Shown in pieces: positions 48,532 to 59,473 of a DNA stretch of 64,000 bases. The translations under genes and the position numbers were made by a program. Under the pieces are notes generated by a model. It ran no database searches, was not told the DNA's origin, and saw only the letters and a list, made by a program, of their open reading frames with translations. The stretch comes from Nissolia schottii. Its lineage: Eukaryota > Streptophyta > Magnoliopsida > Fabales > Fabaceae. The stretch is taken from positions 28,092-92,091 of the forward strand of contig QANU01012358.1 of the NCBI GenBank assembly GCA_003254905.1. Direction: 5' to 3'. Within the stretch, counting starts at the first letter, position 1; every line of letters starts with the position of its first letter.

Positions 48532-51500
48532 TTTGTGTTTTGGCTTTGTATATTGAATGGCATCTATGAAAACTATTGTGGGTTTGCTTTCATCTCTGCC
48601 TGTTTTCTGGGGTGAGGTTATGTCTCTGTTGTGAGGGAAAGGGAGTATGGTGTCGAAATTTGATAAAAATTATAACTTTATGTTCAACCACTGTGATGCA
48701 TTATGATGCTGTCATGGCTTTGTTGTAAACTATCCATGAAGCAAATGTAGAAATAGTGGTATGTCACAAACCTTTTCCCATGATATGTCACTAGTTATAT
48801 GGTTGCATCTTCTTGTTTGTTGGATCCATCTATAATGACAATGATAATTTAGTATTTAAGGCATTTTGGAGCATTTTGAAAACTGGTTATCTCAAGGGGT
48901 TCTATAGAAATTTGGGGTTCAAACTTAAAAACAAAAACTCAAGGCCATTTCTGATGAATTTTATGGATGGGTTGAATTCGGATTGTTCTATGAATGAGTT
49001 TTCGATGAAGCTACGGAATGTGAGAGTTTCACTGGATCTGTTTTCTGTTGTTTTGGATGGACTAACTTTATATTTAAAAATGAAAGCGCGACTCTGCCAA
49101 CCCTCCTTATGAATAACACATTTTGGTGACCCTCCTTATCTGTTCAGGTCATAATTATAAAAACATACGGTGATCAACTTGGGACATCGGATGATGGCTT
49201 AGCTAGTTGTTCAATGGTCTGGTCAGCTAGTTGAGTTAGATATACAATAGTGACACAAATAATCTATGATTTAATATACTTTAGGTATAATATATATTAT
49301 TATTATTATTATTAGCAGAAGATTATGACACAACACCACAAATCGCCCTTCCTTTGTTTATCTTCTTCCTCTGTCTGAATTTTAATCTATCAAACTTTGG
49401 AAGAAGGAATATAATAATCTAATACTCAAGTGGTGAACCATTAATTCTTGTTCAATACCAAAGGCATACAGTTAACACGGTTGCAAATATTTTTGTTAGT
49501 AGTGCCTTTTTGTTCTTTTAGCTTTGTGGCCCCACTGGTGGTTGGTCTCTTGCACAAGCAGCCACAAGCACCACTGTCTTGTTGTACCTAAAATGTTAAT
49601 AGTTAATGTGGCAGTCAGCCCCAAACAAACAAAAACAATGGGCTGTGGGGTTCATTGATTCATCCCTCACTACCCTTCCAGCCTGCCAAAATTGAAAGCC
49701 TACCAGTCCCACCACCCGGTCTTCTCTGCTGCATTTCATCATGTGAAATGTGTTTTCTTTTAACTATACTGAACCAATATTTTATTGATTCCAAGGGTTA
49801 AACGCACCAAACATAAAGTTTACACAATTGAATATTTGCGGTGGTACAATATAAAACGGGTAAACTCCGATATAATCTTAAATTTGATTAGATAAAATCC
49901 AATCTTAAAAGCTAACTTAAACAAGAGAGTTACTCAAGCTATGTTATAAACTATCATGATATTCTTAAGTAATGTTGGACTCCACAATAAATGTGTTTTA
50001 AGTTAATTATAATAAAATAATATTGTATTGACATGATATATTAATTAAGCTATGTATGGACAATGTAATTTTTTTTTTATATTGTCATTCCATCAAATTT
50101 TTATTTATACACGACTTTTAAAATAGTAACTGAGAAGAATACTATTGCTTATGCAATAATGGATAACAATTAAATTCATATAAGTGCACTGAGATATATG
50201 TACATTTATTTGAAATAAAATTTATATTTAGTGTCAAAATTTGATGCACAAGTAACATAACTTTTTCATCATTTCACAAATAATTCTCTCTCAATAAGTC
50301 TCAACTTCTTATGATTGTGTTTGGGTTTAAAACTACATAATTTTCCTTTCGAATCCACAAAGAATTACATATAATCAACAAATACATGTACACAGAGACA
50401 ATATAGAATCCAGTTGAACATTGATACTTGAGATCAGAAACCGTGTCTTGGCTGGCCCAGGAGCCAAACTTGAATCATCGCCACCATTATCATCATATAT
50501 AAGTGTTTCTTACTTTGGATTAGACGTGGAAAGCACTTTCCACTTGTATTAATCCTAATTTGCTATGCTTGAATATTTATTATTAGGGACACCCAATTGA
50601 TACGAGAATAGATTTTGAGACCCTTTTGTTTTTTCCTTTTTCTTCTGTCAGAATCAGATATATTCTTTGTGTATATAAATAATCGTCAATTCTTGGCTAG
50701 CAATTCGTTGTTAAAACACATAGTTTAATTAGCCAAGGCTTTAGAACTACCAGAACATCCTTCTGTGGAGATTCATTTAACGTTTTCCATTAGAAAAATA
50801 CTAATTAACAAGTTTTTTTTTCCCCAACGTTCTTTATATTTTTGGGTTTTTTTTTTTTTTACCTATCCTACGGGGTAAATACCTCGTACTACTTAATTTA
50901 TCTATTTTTGATAATTTTTACAATTAAATTCATTTAATTTTGTTATCATTTCATGATATAATATGATATATTGATTAATTATACGATCTAATGTGAAAAA
51001 TTAATATTTTTTAATATAATATTTGTAAACAGATGCATCGTAAACTCAAATAATCCGCAAATCTCTGAACCTCTTGTAAGATTTTTTTTAATGATTTGAC
51101 TAATGAAAAATTTATTATAATCATATAGAACATGAAATAATAACAAAATTAGATGAATTTAATTGTAAAAATGATCACAAATCAGTAAATTAAATAGTAT
51201 GAGATATTTATCCTTTAAAATAGGTGAAAAATCACCTATATTTTTTTGTCACGTTAAACGTTCTTTATAACAATCAATCAATCAATCATAGCAAAAAGGA
51301 TAATGCAAGTAGAAACAATGTCCTACTATATACGAAAAAATTAAGGGTAAATTGCCATTATGTTTCGTGAGAGGTTCATTGAAATTATATAGACACTCCT
51401 TTTATTTATTAAGATGACATTTATCCTTTTTTTTTTAATGAATACTAACACTTAATAATAGTCGAGTTAGACATCACTTATTATTAAGATGTTTTATTCA

Positions 51501-51770
51501 TTTTTACCATTACATCTTTCTATTTACCAAACTTCACAACTTCTTTTTATGTGCAAGAGAGATTGTGAAGTCTGGTAAGTGCAAAAATGTGAAAAAATAA
51601 TGGTCAAAATACTATAATAACAAATTACTTCTAACTATTATAATTAGAGGATGTCAACGTTCATTAGGAGAAAGATGAATAGAAGATGTGTACTCTGTAT
51701 AATTTTATTGAATTTTAGGAGATGTCATTGTAGTTTACCCACAACACAAGTTAATAACATTACATTACCA
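48532..51770. other. Intergenic, no gene recognised
   Basis: 3' UTR of the E2 gene, then AT-rich sequence with (ATT)n near 49,288-49,315. The frame at 48,813-49,112 (99 codons) has no recognisable protein character. Confidence 0.5.
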
Positions 51771-51771
51771 A

Positions 51772-51955
51772 CGAGGGTTTGTCTGAGTGGTAAACGATTT
51801 AGTATCACTTAAGCAAGTCTCAGGTTCAAGACCTTATGTATGTAATTATCCCCGCTGGGATATTCACCTACCACAGTCAGGTGCACAACCCTGATCGATC
51901 GGGATTAGTTAAGGTGAAACCTTGGAACCAGGAGGGCAACCAACAAAAAGTTAAC
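51772..51955 (+). mobile_element. tRNA-derived SINE
   Basis: TTTGTCTGAGTGGTAAACG (A-box region) and CTCAGGTTCAAGACC (B box) lie about 30 bp apart, as in a tRNA head. About 110 bp of body follows, ending in AACCAACAAAAAG. Best preserved of the five SINE-like copies in the window. Confidence 0.65.
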
Positions 51956-51999
51956 ATTTCATTTAAAATATTGTTAGACATGATAAAACTTGTCCTAAA

Positions 52000-52516
52000 C
52001 AAGGTTATCAAACTGACGAGTTTACCTAAACTCGTGGAACTCGTGGAGTATAGGTAAACTCGAATCGTAAACTTAAAGAGTTTACTTATTATAAAAATAT
52101 TAATAAAAAATATTTATAATACATTAATATAATATATTATAATTATAGTAAAACAAAATATAAATCACAATTTCTTTTTCAAGTCATAATTAGAAAAACA
52201 TAAGTCATAAAGTACATTAAATAAATTAAAACCGCATAAAAAATAACATATCAAAACTTCATAATGTTATAAATCAACCTAACATAAGTCAAGATGTCAA
52301 GATATTCTATTTAGAAATCCAAATGAAGAACGATCTTTGAAAAATATTGTATGTTGAGGTTTGAGAGGCTAAATTTTGACTAAAATTGTGAATTCATGAG
52401 TTTATACGAGTTTATTCGAGTTTACTTACGTTCGAGTTACTAAGCGAGTAAACTTGATTTTGAGACTTAAATTCATATAAACGTATAAGAGTTTAAGAGT
52501 TAACTCGAGAGTTTAA
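52000..52516. mobile_element. MITE with 8-9 bp duplication
   Basis: Flanked by TGTCCTAAA at 51,991-51,999 and at 52,517-52,525. The interior ends carry repeated CGAGTTTAC / GTAAACTCG in inverted arrangement (TACCTAAACTCGTGG, GAGTTTACTTACGTTCG) around an AT-rich centre. The 8-9 bp duplication fits hAT or Mutator. Non-coding. Confidence 0.65.
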
Positions 52517-52532
52517 TGTCCTAAATATTATA

Positions 52533-52563
<31 letters not shown>

Positions 52564-52849
52564 GGTAATGGTCTGTTCTAAATAATTAGATTGTGTGAAT
52601 ATATTTATATATATTTATTTTTTTTCAAACTTAGTCACATGACAGCTAAGCGTGTCCGAGTTTAAGCGTGAAGCTTTCATTCATTGGGACATCCAAACTT
52701 GGTTATTAAATACAAGAAAAGTACCTTCTGCATCAACAACCTATTCATTTATTGTTTATCAATTCGTTTCCGGATTTATCAAACAAAAAACAACAATCGT
52801 TATTCACGCTGCATTCGCAACACAATTGCTCCTTATCTTCTCCGTAGTG

Positions 52850-52973
52850 TAGTGTACTAGTTTCTCTATTCTTCTCCTTCGTTTCCCCTCAAATCCCCAA
52901 TTTGTGTAACTGTTCCATCGCCCTTCTGTGTTGTTACAGCCACTAAGCAATCTCAGACCCTTCAATTTTTGAG
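52850..52973 (+). other. Probable 5' UTR exon of the thioredoxin gene
   Basis: A pyrimidine-rich stretch ends in TTTTTGAG|GTAATTT. A matching acceptor CTCTCAG|GCTTCAG at 53,744 lies 47 nt before the start codon. A 5' UTR intron of about 770 bp is inferred. The upstream transcription start is not defined. Confidence 0.45.
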
Positions 52974-53790
52974 GTAATTTACTCGTTCCTTCTTCTTCTT
53001 CCTTTTTTTTTTCGGATTCTAAATGCGTAAATAATTCTACGTCTTGGTTCAATTTTTAATATTTATGTATTTTTCCCACGTGTACCTTTTTATTGCATGC
53101 TAATTGATGGAAAGCTTGCAGCTTTAAGTTCAAGACGTAGAAATTATGTTCTGTTATCACACAAGCAAGCTGAGAACAAGTGTTTCCTTTGGTGTTCTGA
53201 GCAACCAAAGCAATTTTCTGAACCCCTTTTGGAATTTATTTTTACTTTGATTTGCATTTTTGGGGACACTTGTGGAAATCTTAGTGTGACTAGGAGTGGA
53301 TGGAGATTTGGGAATGAGTGTGTTAAAATTGAACAATGTATATTTCTAAATACATAGCAAATTGTAATTTGCATTTTTGTCTCCCCTCCGTTCCTTCCAA
53401 GCACACCACTCATGTGATTGTAGAGGAGTGGAGGGTCTTTAATTTTTACAAGTGTTGAGAATGCATGAATGTTGTTTTCAGAGAATACCCTTCTTACCCT
53501 CCTGATTTATCCCTGTTATCAAGTTCCTTCTTCTGAAATGTATGTAGGGTTGAGTTTTGATGTAAGTACACCTTGAGAGCTTATATTCTTATGTTGCTTA
53601 AATTTTGCTTCTGCTGTGGTCTTGGTGTTTCTTGCAATTGTTGCATACATTTCACTTGGATACTGTTTTCTGTACTTTCCTTTTTTTATTGTAGTGGCCT
53701 TAGAGCAATTTGTTTGGCTGAAATTGATGTGTTTCCTCTCTCAGGCTTCAGTACATATAGTTTACAAGTTTGTGGCTTTCAAACAACTAA

Positions 53791-56700
53791 ATGGGGAATT
53801 GTGTGGCTAAGGTGAGAATATTTGGATACGCCAATGAGATTCTTTTTTGTTATGCTCGATAAACTGTTTTCTTCAATTGATATCATACTCTAAAAGAAAA
53901 AAAGTCATAATTATTTTGTAAGTGTGCATGTAACACCTTAACTAGCTGTTTACGCTTAAGTCGCAAACAATACTCACTAGGTTGTTATTTGCTTTGGTTG
54001 GGATACTTATAGCCCTTTATTATTTGTGAAATACTTATTATGTCAAAAATATGAACCGATTTAAAACTGTTTCCTTTCATAAATTGAGGCATAAAATATG
54101 AGCCGCGCTTAAAATAGAACATATAATGCAAGTGATAGAGCTTTGAGCATAACGATTCTCAAGTAACATAAAGTCAGTCACACAAATAACAAACATGTGG
54201 TCCTTCACATATATCAATAGCCATTTACATGTGTCTCATAATATTTTAATACACATACAATACAATACTGTTTACAACTAACTGAAAAACCTGCTGCTAG
54301 GGATTGACGGAATCTAATCCATTTAGTCCGTACAAAACATCATATCACGGTAGGCGGTACATCACGCACTGTGACTCTATCACTGCTCATCTTGTCCCCT
54401 GATCGGGTCCTTCATCATGACCCTAGTGTCGGGGTCAATCCATATGCTCGCGCCGAGAATCGTCCTCCTGCTTCTCGGTGGGTTGTCCATCATACGTTAT
54501 TGGAAACATAAACAAATGGGGGTGAGAACGTCGCGTTCTCAGTGGGAAAGCTTTAGCTTCGGGGATTTCTTATTGCTTAAGTTATGATCCAGGCTGCTCA
54601 GGAGATCTCTATATGTTAAAGTATACTAAAATTCTTACTTATTATTATTATTATTATTCCTACTAGTCCTGAGCAGCTTTACCTACTTTACTAGGTGACC
54701 GAGTCCTTCTAATCTTTACCCTAGTTATTAGGGAAACATCTTCATATCGTCATATCGTTTCTTAAGGATCTCATACTCATAGACGTACTTTACTATCCTC
54801 TTATACATAGCATAAACATAGATCACAAAATATGCATGAGGGAATATAGGGTTCTCTTACGCGCCATGTGGTCGCGTACTTCTTGTTACGTTATGTCCTT
54901 CTTCCTTTGAAGCCGTGGCCGTTCGACTACAACATACTTCTGTTCTGTATTGTTGACGACCAGGCAGCGCTATAACCTGAGTGGTAGCGAACCACGAATG
55001 CACGATGACATATTTCATCGATCAACGGTAAGGAATAACCATCCTACTTGTGGGATGACAAGTGGCCTACCGTATCGACGTGACTAGGAGTGTACTTTCA
55101 CTTTCTGGCCTGCCCTATCGACACGACTAGAAGTGTACTTTCTTAACATTTTTTAGGACCTTGTGACGTCACGTCCTTAAGTATTCATCTTTTCCTTTAA
55201 CTTTAACATAAAATCAGGGCTGAGCCTGCGTTCACATCATTAACCAATCCATCTTGCGGGACTGGCGAGGGTCTTCTCCGTGGACGTACCAAGAGAAGGG
55301 GATTCCCTATTACATATCTATATACTTATCTTCAAGGTCTTCCGAGCCCATTGTGGCCGGAACCTTCATAAGAGCTTACATTTTTCCTAAGGTTATGATC
55401 TTTAATAGAGTTAGGTGATAACTTCTAGTTATCTAAGGTTGTCCTAAAGCCTGAATGACAACCATGTCCTCATGATGCATATTAACATAATTTTAACACA
55501 TAATACATAATCATTTTCATCATCCTACCATATTTACTACATAATACATGATTCACATCCCAATAAATAAGGAACAATTGGAGACAGAGCTAAAAACCTG
55601 AATCATTTGAATGACTTATCAAAATTCATTCGAATGACACTGATACTGAGACTGTCATTTGAATGAATAGAGGCTGTTCATTCGAATGACTTGAATAATT
55701 TGCAATCGGTTTAATGAAATTTATGATTCATTCGAATGACCATTCCTAGTCATTCGAATGACCTTAATATTTTGCTCTCAGTTTGGTAAATTCAATGATT
55801 CATTCGAATGACCATGCCTAGTCATTCGAATGACCAAAGGTCTGAGGAACATATTCAACACCATTCCATGCCTTAGCTTGTCTTCTTAAGCATGCTTCTT
55901 GAGTTCTTTCAAAACTTAACTCTTCTCTCAACATTTTTCATCAAAACTTAACCTTTCATCTTTAAAAACTTTCCAAAATCATTGTTTTGCCATCAAAACC
56001 CTAAACATAGACAAACACACTCATATCTCACATTCACAGATATACGCCAACAGTTTCCAGGCAATTGTCCATAATATCAACATCATAAACATAACATAAA
56101 TCACACATAAATCATCATAACAAGCCACATAGACAGTGAGAGGTCGGATTACCCACTTGTTGGAACTACTCCAAATGGTTCGAGGAAACTGGTGCAGAAA
56201 CCCTAGAGTGCCCTAGTGTTTCGAGCTCTCGCGTGCCTTGCTCCTGAATGAATCCCAAGGTATGTGTATTAAGGTTTTTCTTAAGGAAACAAGGAAGAAT
56301 CTAAAGGGACAAGGTTATGGGAAAATCGTGGTTAGGTTTATGTAGTGAGGTTCTGTGTTTTTGTTTCGACAGAGTAACGGCAGAGTGTACGAACGGAACG
56401 TGTTCAGGAGAGCATGAGTATGTGTATATTTCAATAGCCCTAAGGGGCTATTTATAGGCCTCATGGGCCGTGGGTGCTTCTTCAAATTTGAAGAAAATTT
56501 TAATGAAAATTGATTAATTATTACATAAGCCATGATATCATCACCATGAGTTATCATGCTTAGTCACCTAGGTCATAATTGCTTTGAAAATTTGACTTGC
56601 AAGGTGGCTTGGAAGGAGTCTTGGTCGTGGCTTCTTCTAGAGCTGGCCGTGTCTTGCTTCTTCAAATTTTGCAATTTAATTTTGATCGTGTTTGGTCATG

Positions 56701-59206
56701 TTCGGTCGTTAGCCGTTCGTGTACGGATGTCTGAAAAATTATCCGAACACACCTTCTTGATCTACTAATTTTTCTAATAAGGAATTTATGTCAATCCAAG
56801 GTATTCATAAATTTATTTTCATAAAAGTGTTCTTTACGGATATCTTTGATACATGATTAAATTCCGGAGACGAAAGGTAATTAATCCGGTGTCTGTGGAA
56901 TTTCGCGAAATCGAACTATTACCTTTACGAACATTTTTGACATAAGAATATATGTTTCTATATTTCTAATCCTACACAAAGCTTGTATATATATTAATTT
57001 TGCGAAATTTGTACTAAGGAAAAAGCGGGATGTTACAGTGCACGTTTTTCTTTTGAGCTGTTATTTAGACACGCTTATTTAGTGTGTGAAGACTTCATGT
57101 GTAAATAGCAGCCATTTCACGTTGATGAGCGAGGAATTGGGGGGTGGACTACGATTGATGACACCATCACTTACGGCCCAACCTGCCTAATTCTCTACTC
57201 ATCAAAGCGAAATCCCCATTATTTGCATGCGAGTTCCCAATGTCGATGAACACACCAAATGAGTTTGTACAAATAGCATTATTCTTTTCTTTTGTAAAGT
57301 TTATTAAGACAGCATTCGGAATGCATGTTGTTGTAGGAGTCTTTTAGTATGCCTCTGTGTGTCCACAAGTCAGCCACATCAAGAGATTAGTTTTCACATC
57401 TACAGCCTGCTTATATGGACTGTGGTGTTGTAAGTAATCTTAGCAGACAGATTAGACAAGGGTAATAATAAGAACAAGAATGTAGAAACAAAGATAGTAG
57501 GATGCAACAACTAATGAAAACTATGTAAGAATTAGAAAGGGGTAAATTATATTAACTATGTAAGAATTAGAAATGGGTAAATTATATTAAGTGTGCCCTA
57601 CTGTAATATTTAAATATTAGCCAATGGTCAATGGTTCATGTCTCACTGCAAACTTTGTGGTGCCTTAATGCTTCTAGAACTTAATAATGTATTATTTCAC
57701 ATCATTCATTATTAGTTAATTGACAGAAAAAGTTCCATGTTTCTGATGTTTGTAGCCTCAAACAATGGATACTGGTTCTGATCATCACGTGGAGTTTGCT
57801 GCTGGAAATGTGAAACTTATTACCACCAAAGAATCTTGGGACCAAAAGTTGGAAGAGGCAAAGAGGGATGGCAAAATTGTAAGTTTTCCACCTTATTTAT
57901 TCTGTTGGATAGTAAAATAACTGTTATCTAAAGGCCTATTTTCACTTTGTTGTGTTGTTTGTCTGAACCATTAATGTATATAGCTGGTAGCATCTATATT
58001 TTAAGTGCATGATAGAAAAGCCTGGCTAATCCTTTTAGGATATTTGAGAGTATAATAACTTCGGAAAGAATTCTGCATTTGAGATTGAGAGTCCATATTA
58101 ATGAGAGGCACTAAGGCTCCTGTTTTGTTTATTTTAAATACTTATAGTTTATTATCAAGCTATTTTTTTTTAATCCTGTTTCAATTATATTTCCAAAGCT
58201 AATCAACATGGTATTGTCTCATTTCAAGTTTGGTGATGAATTGTAAGATGTTCTGTGAAAGCACCTGACCAAACAATGGGTGTGTTCTGATTAGAATATC
58301 GTTGATTTCCTGGTATCTAATTTGGAAAATTTTAAAGGAATTCTCATGTTAATAGGAAGCCTAAGGTCAAGATTAACCTAAATTTTTTCAATATCAAGGT
58401 GGGAGATCTCACGATCAACTCTTGAACCTTGTAAAAGGCAACCTGACTTTTTCCCTTTCAAGAAAAAATTTCTTTGGCTAGTCTATTAGTGGTGTAGAAT
58501 TTGATGCTAGTTAGTTTAAGATTTTACCTTAGTGCTGAATCTGCTGATCAATATGGTGTGTTTCTCTGTCCTTCGGTGACACGACAGAGAAGTGTGCATT
58601 CTTAAATAGACTCCTAAACTTAGGATAAGGTTCCTTTATAGTAAGCTTATATATGAAGTGTAAAAGTAAAGTGCATTCACCTAAGGGGTGAGTTTGGTAT
58701 GAAGGTAAAAGTGGGAGGAAATTCGACGTATTAGATTTATTAATAAAACTGTATGAAAACTGATATACGATATTTTCAACCCCATCTATAACCTCGTACC
58801 ATATTGACCGTTAGATCAGTGAAGTGCATCATACTCATAACATTTAAGGGTGGATACACTTCTATTTTCTTACTTTAAAGACACAAGCATACTTTAGAGG
58901 GGTAATTTTCCTGAAGTAGACCCCTCCCATTTCTGATAAAAAGTATGACAATTGATCGCTCGCAGATTTTTCAGTATATTTTCTTTGACTCTAAAATTTA
59001 TTAGTATGTAATTTCTTTACTTTGGGTTCAATAATTAATACTGAAGCTCCATGTTCAACAGGTGATTGCGAACTTCAGTGCTACGTGGTGTGGTCCTTGT
59101 AAAATGATTGCGCCCTATTACTCCGAGTTATCTGAGAAATACTCATCTTTGATGTTCTTGTTAGTTGATGTGGATGAGCTAACCGTAAGTAGTGAAAAGC
59201 TATAGA

Positions 59207-59246
<40 letters not shown>

Positions 59247-59473
59247 TCATACTACCACTTGAAAGTTAAACAAGCATGCTTCCACACTCTATTGAAACAT
59301 GGCTTTGGGATGTTTTTCAGGATTTCAGCGCTTCATGGGACATCAAAGCCACACCAACTTTCTTCTTCCTCAAAGATGGACAACAATTTGACAAACTCGT
59401 AGGAGCGAACAAACCGGAGCTGCAGAAGAAGATCGTTGCCATAATCGATTCGGTTCCGGAATCTCAGACATGA
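53791..59473 (+). CDS. TRXH9: h-type thioredoxin, TRX h9-like, lipid-anchored
   Basis: Four coding exons: 53,791-53,811, 57,756-57,878, 59,062-59,184 and 59,321-59,473 (420 nt, 139 aa), GT-AG, all phase 0. Active site WCGPC at 57-61 and cis-proline Pro101 in KATPTFFF are intact, so a working dithiol reductase of target disulfides is expected. Sequences such as [20 protein letters not shown] and [10 protein letters not shown] match Arabidopsis TRX h9. Exon 1 encodes only MGNCVAK: Gly2 and Cys4 are the expected myristoylation and palmitoylation sites. In Arabidopsis TRX h9 these two residues are known to place the protein at the plasma membrane and allow cell-to-cell movement. Intron 1 (3.9 kb) separates this exon from the rest and carries a 3.1-kb LTR-like insertion. 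Exon 2 contains an internal in-frame ATG (Met11). Confidence 0.95.
53929..57037 (-). mobile_element. Solo LTR (or LTR-only element), 3.1 kb, in thioredoxin intron 1
   Basis: It starts TGTAACACC and ends GGATGTTACA, with perfect GTGCA duplications at 53,924-53,928 and 57,038-57,042. A 5-bp duplication and TG...CA borders are retroviral-type integration marks. No gag or pol frames. Minus-strand TATA (CCTATAAATAGCCCC near 56,450) and the ACTGAGAACGCGACGTTCTC phrase set minus polarity, antisense to the gene. I infer a large solo LTR of a Ty3-type element. Confidence 0.8.
55603..55834. repeat. Cluster of GTCATTCGAATGAC palindromes, 8 copies
   Basis: Copies near 55,603, 55,625, 55,654, 55,677, 55,727, 55,749, 55,799 and 55,821. 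Two are perfect GTCATTCGAATGAC (55,749 and 55,821), and several read TTCATTCGAATGAC. The last four lie in a 72-bp direct repeat (55,725 and 55,797). Confidence 0.9.
57520..57589. repeat. Tandem 35-bp duplication in thioredoxin intron 1
   Basis: Two copies of a unit starting ACTATGTAAGAATTAGAAA (57,520-57,554 and 57,555-57,589) with one difference. Confidence 0.85.
59207..59247. repeat. (ATT)n microsatellite in thioredoxin intron 3
   Basis: About thirteen units in the short intron between exons 3 and 4. Confidence 0.9.

Noticed and set aside
48813-49112. 99-codon plus-strand frame downstream of the E2 gene
   Set aside because: No family similarity and not joined to the E2 transcript by splice sites; likely chance.
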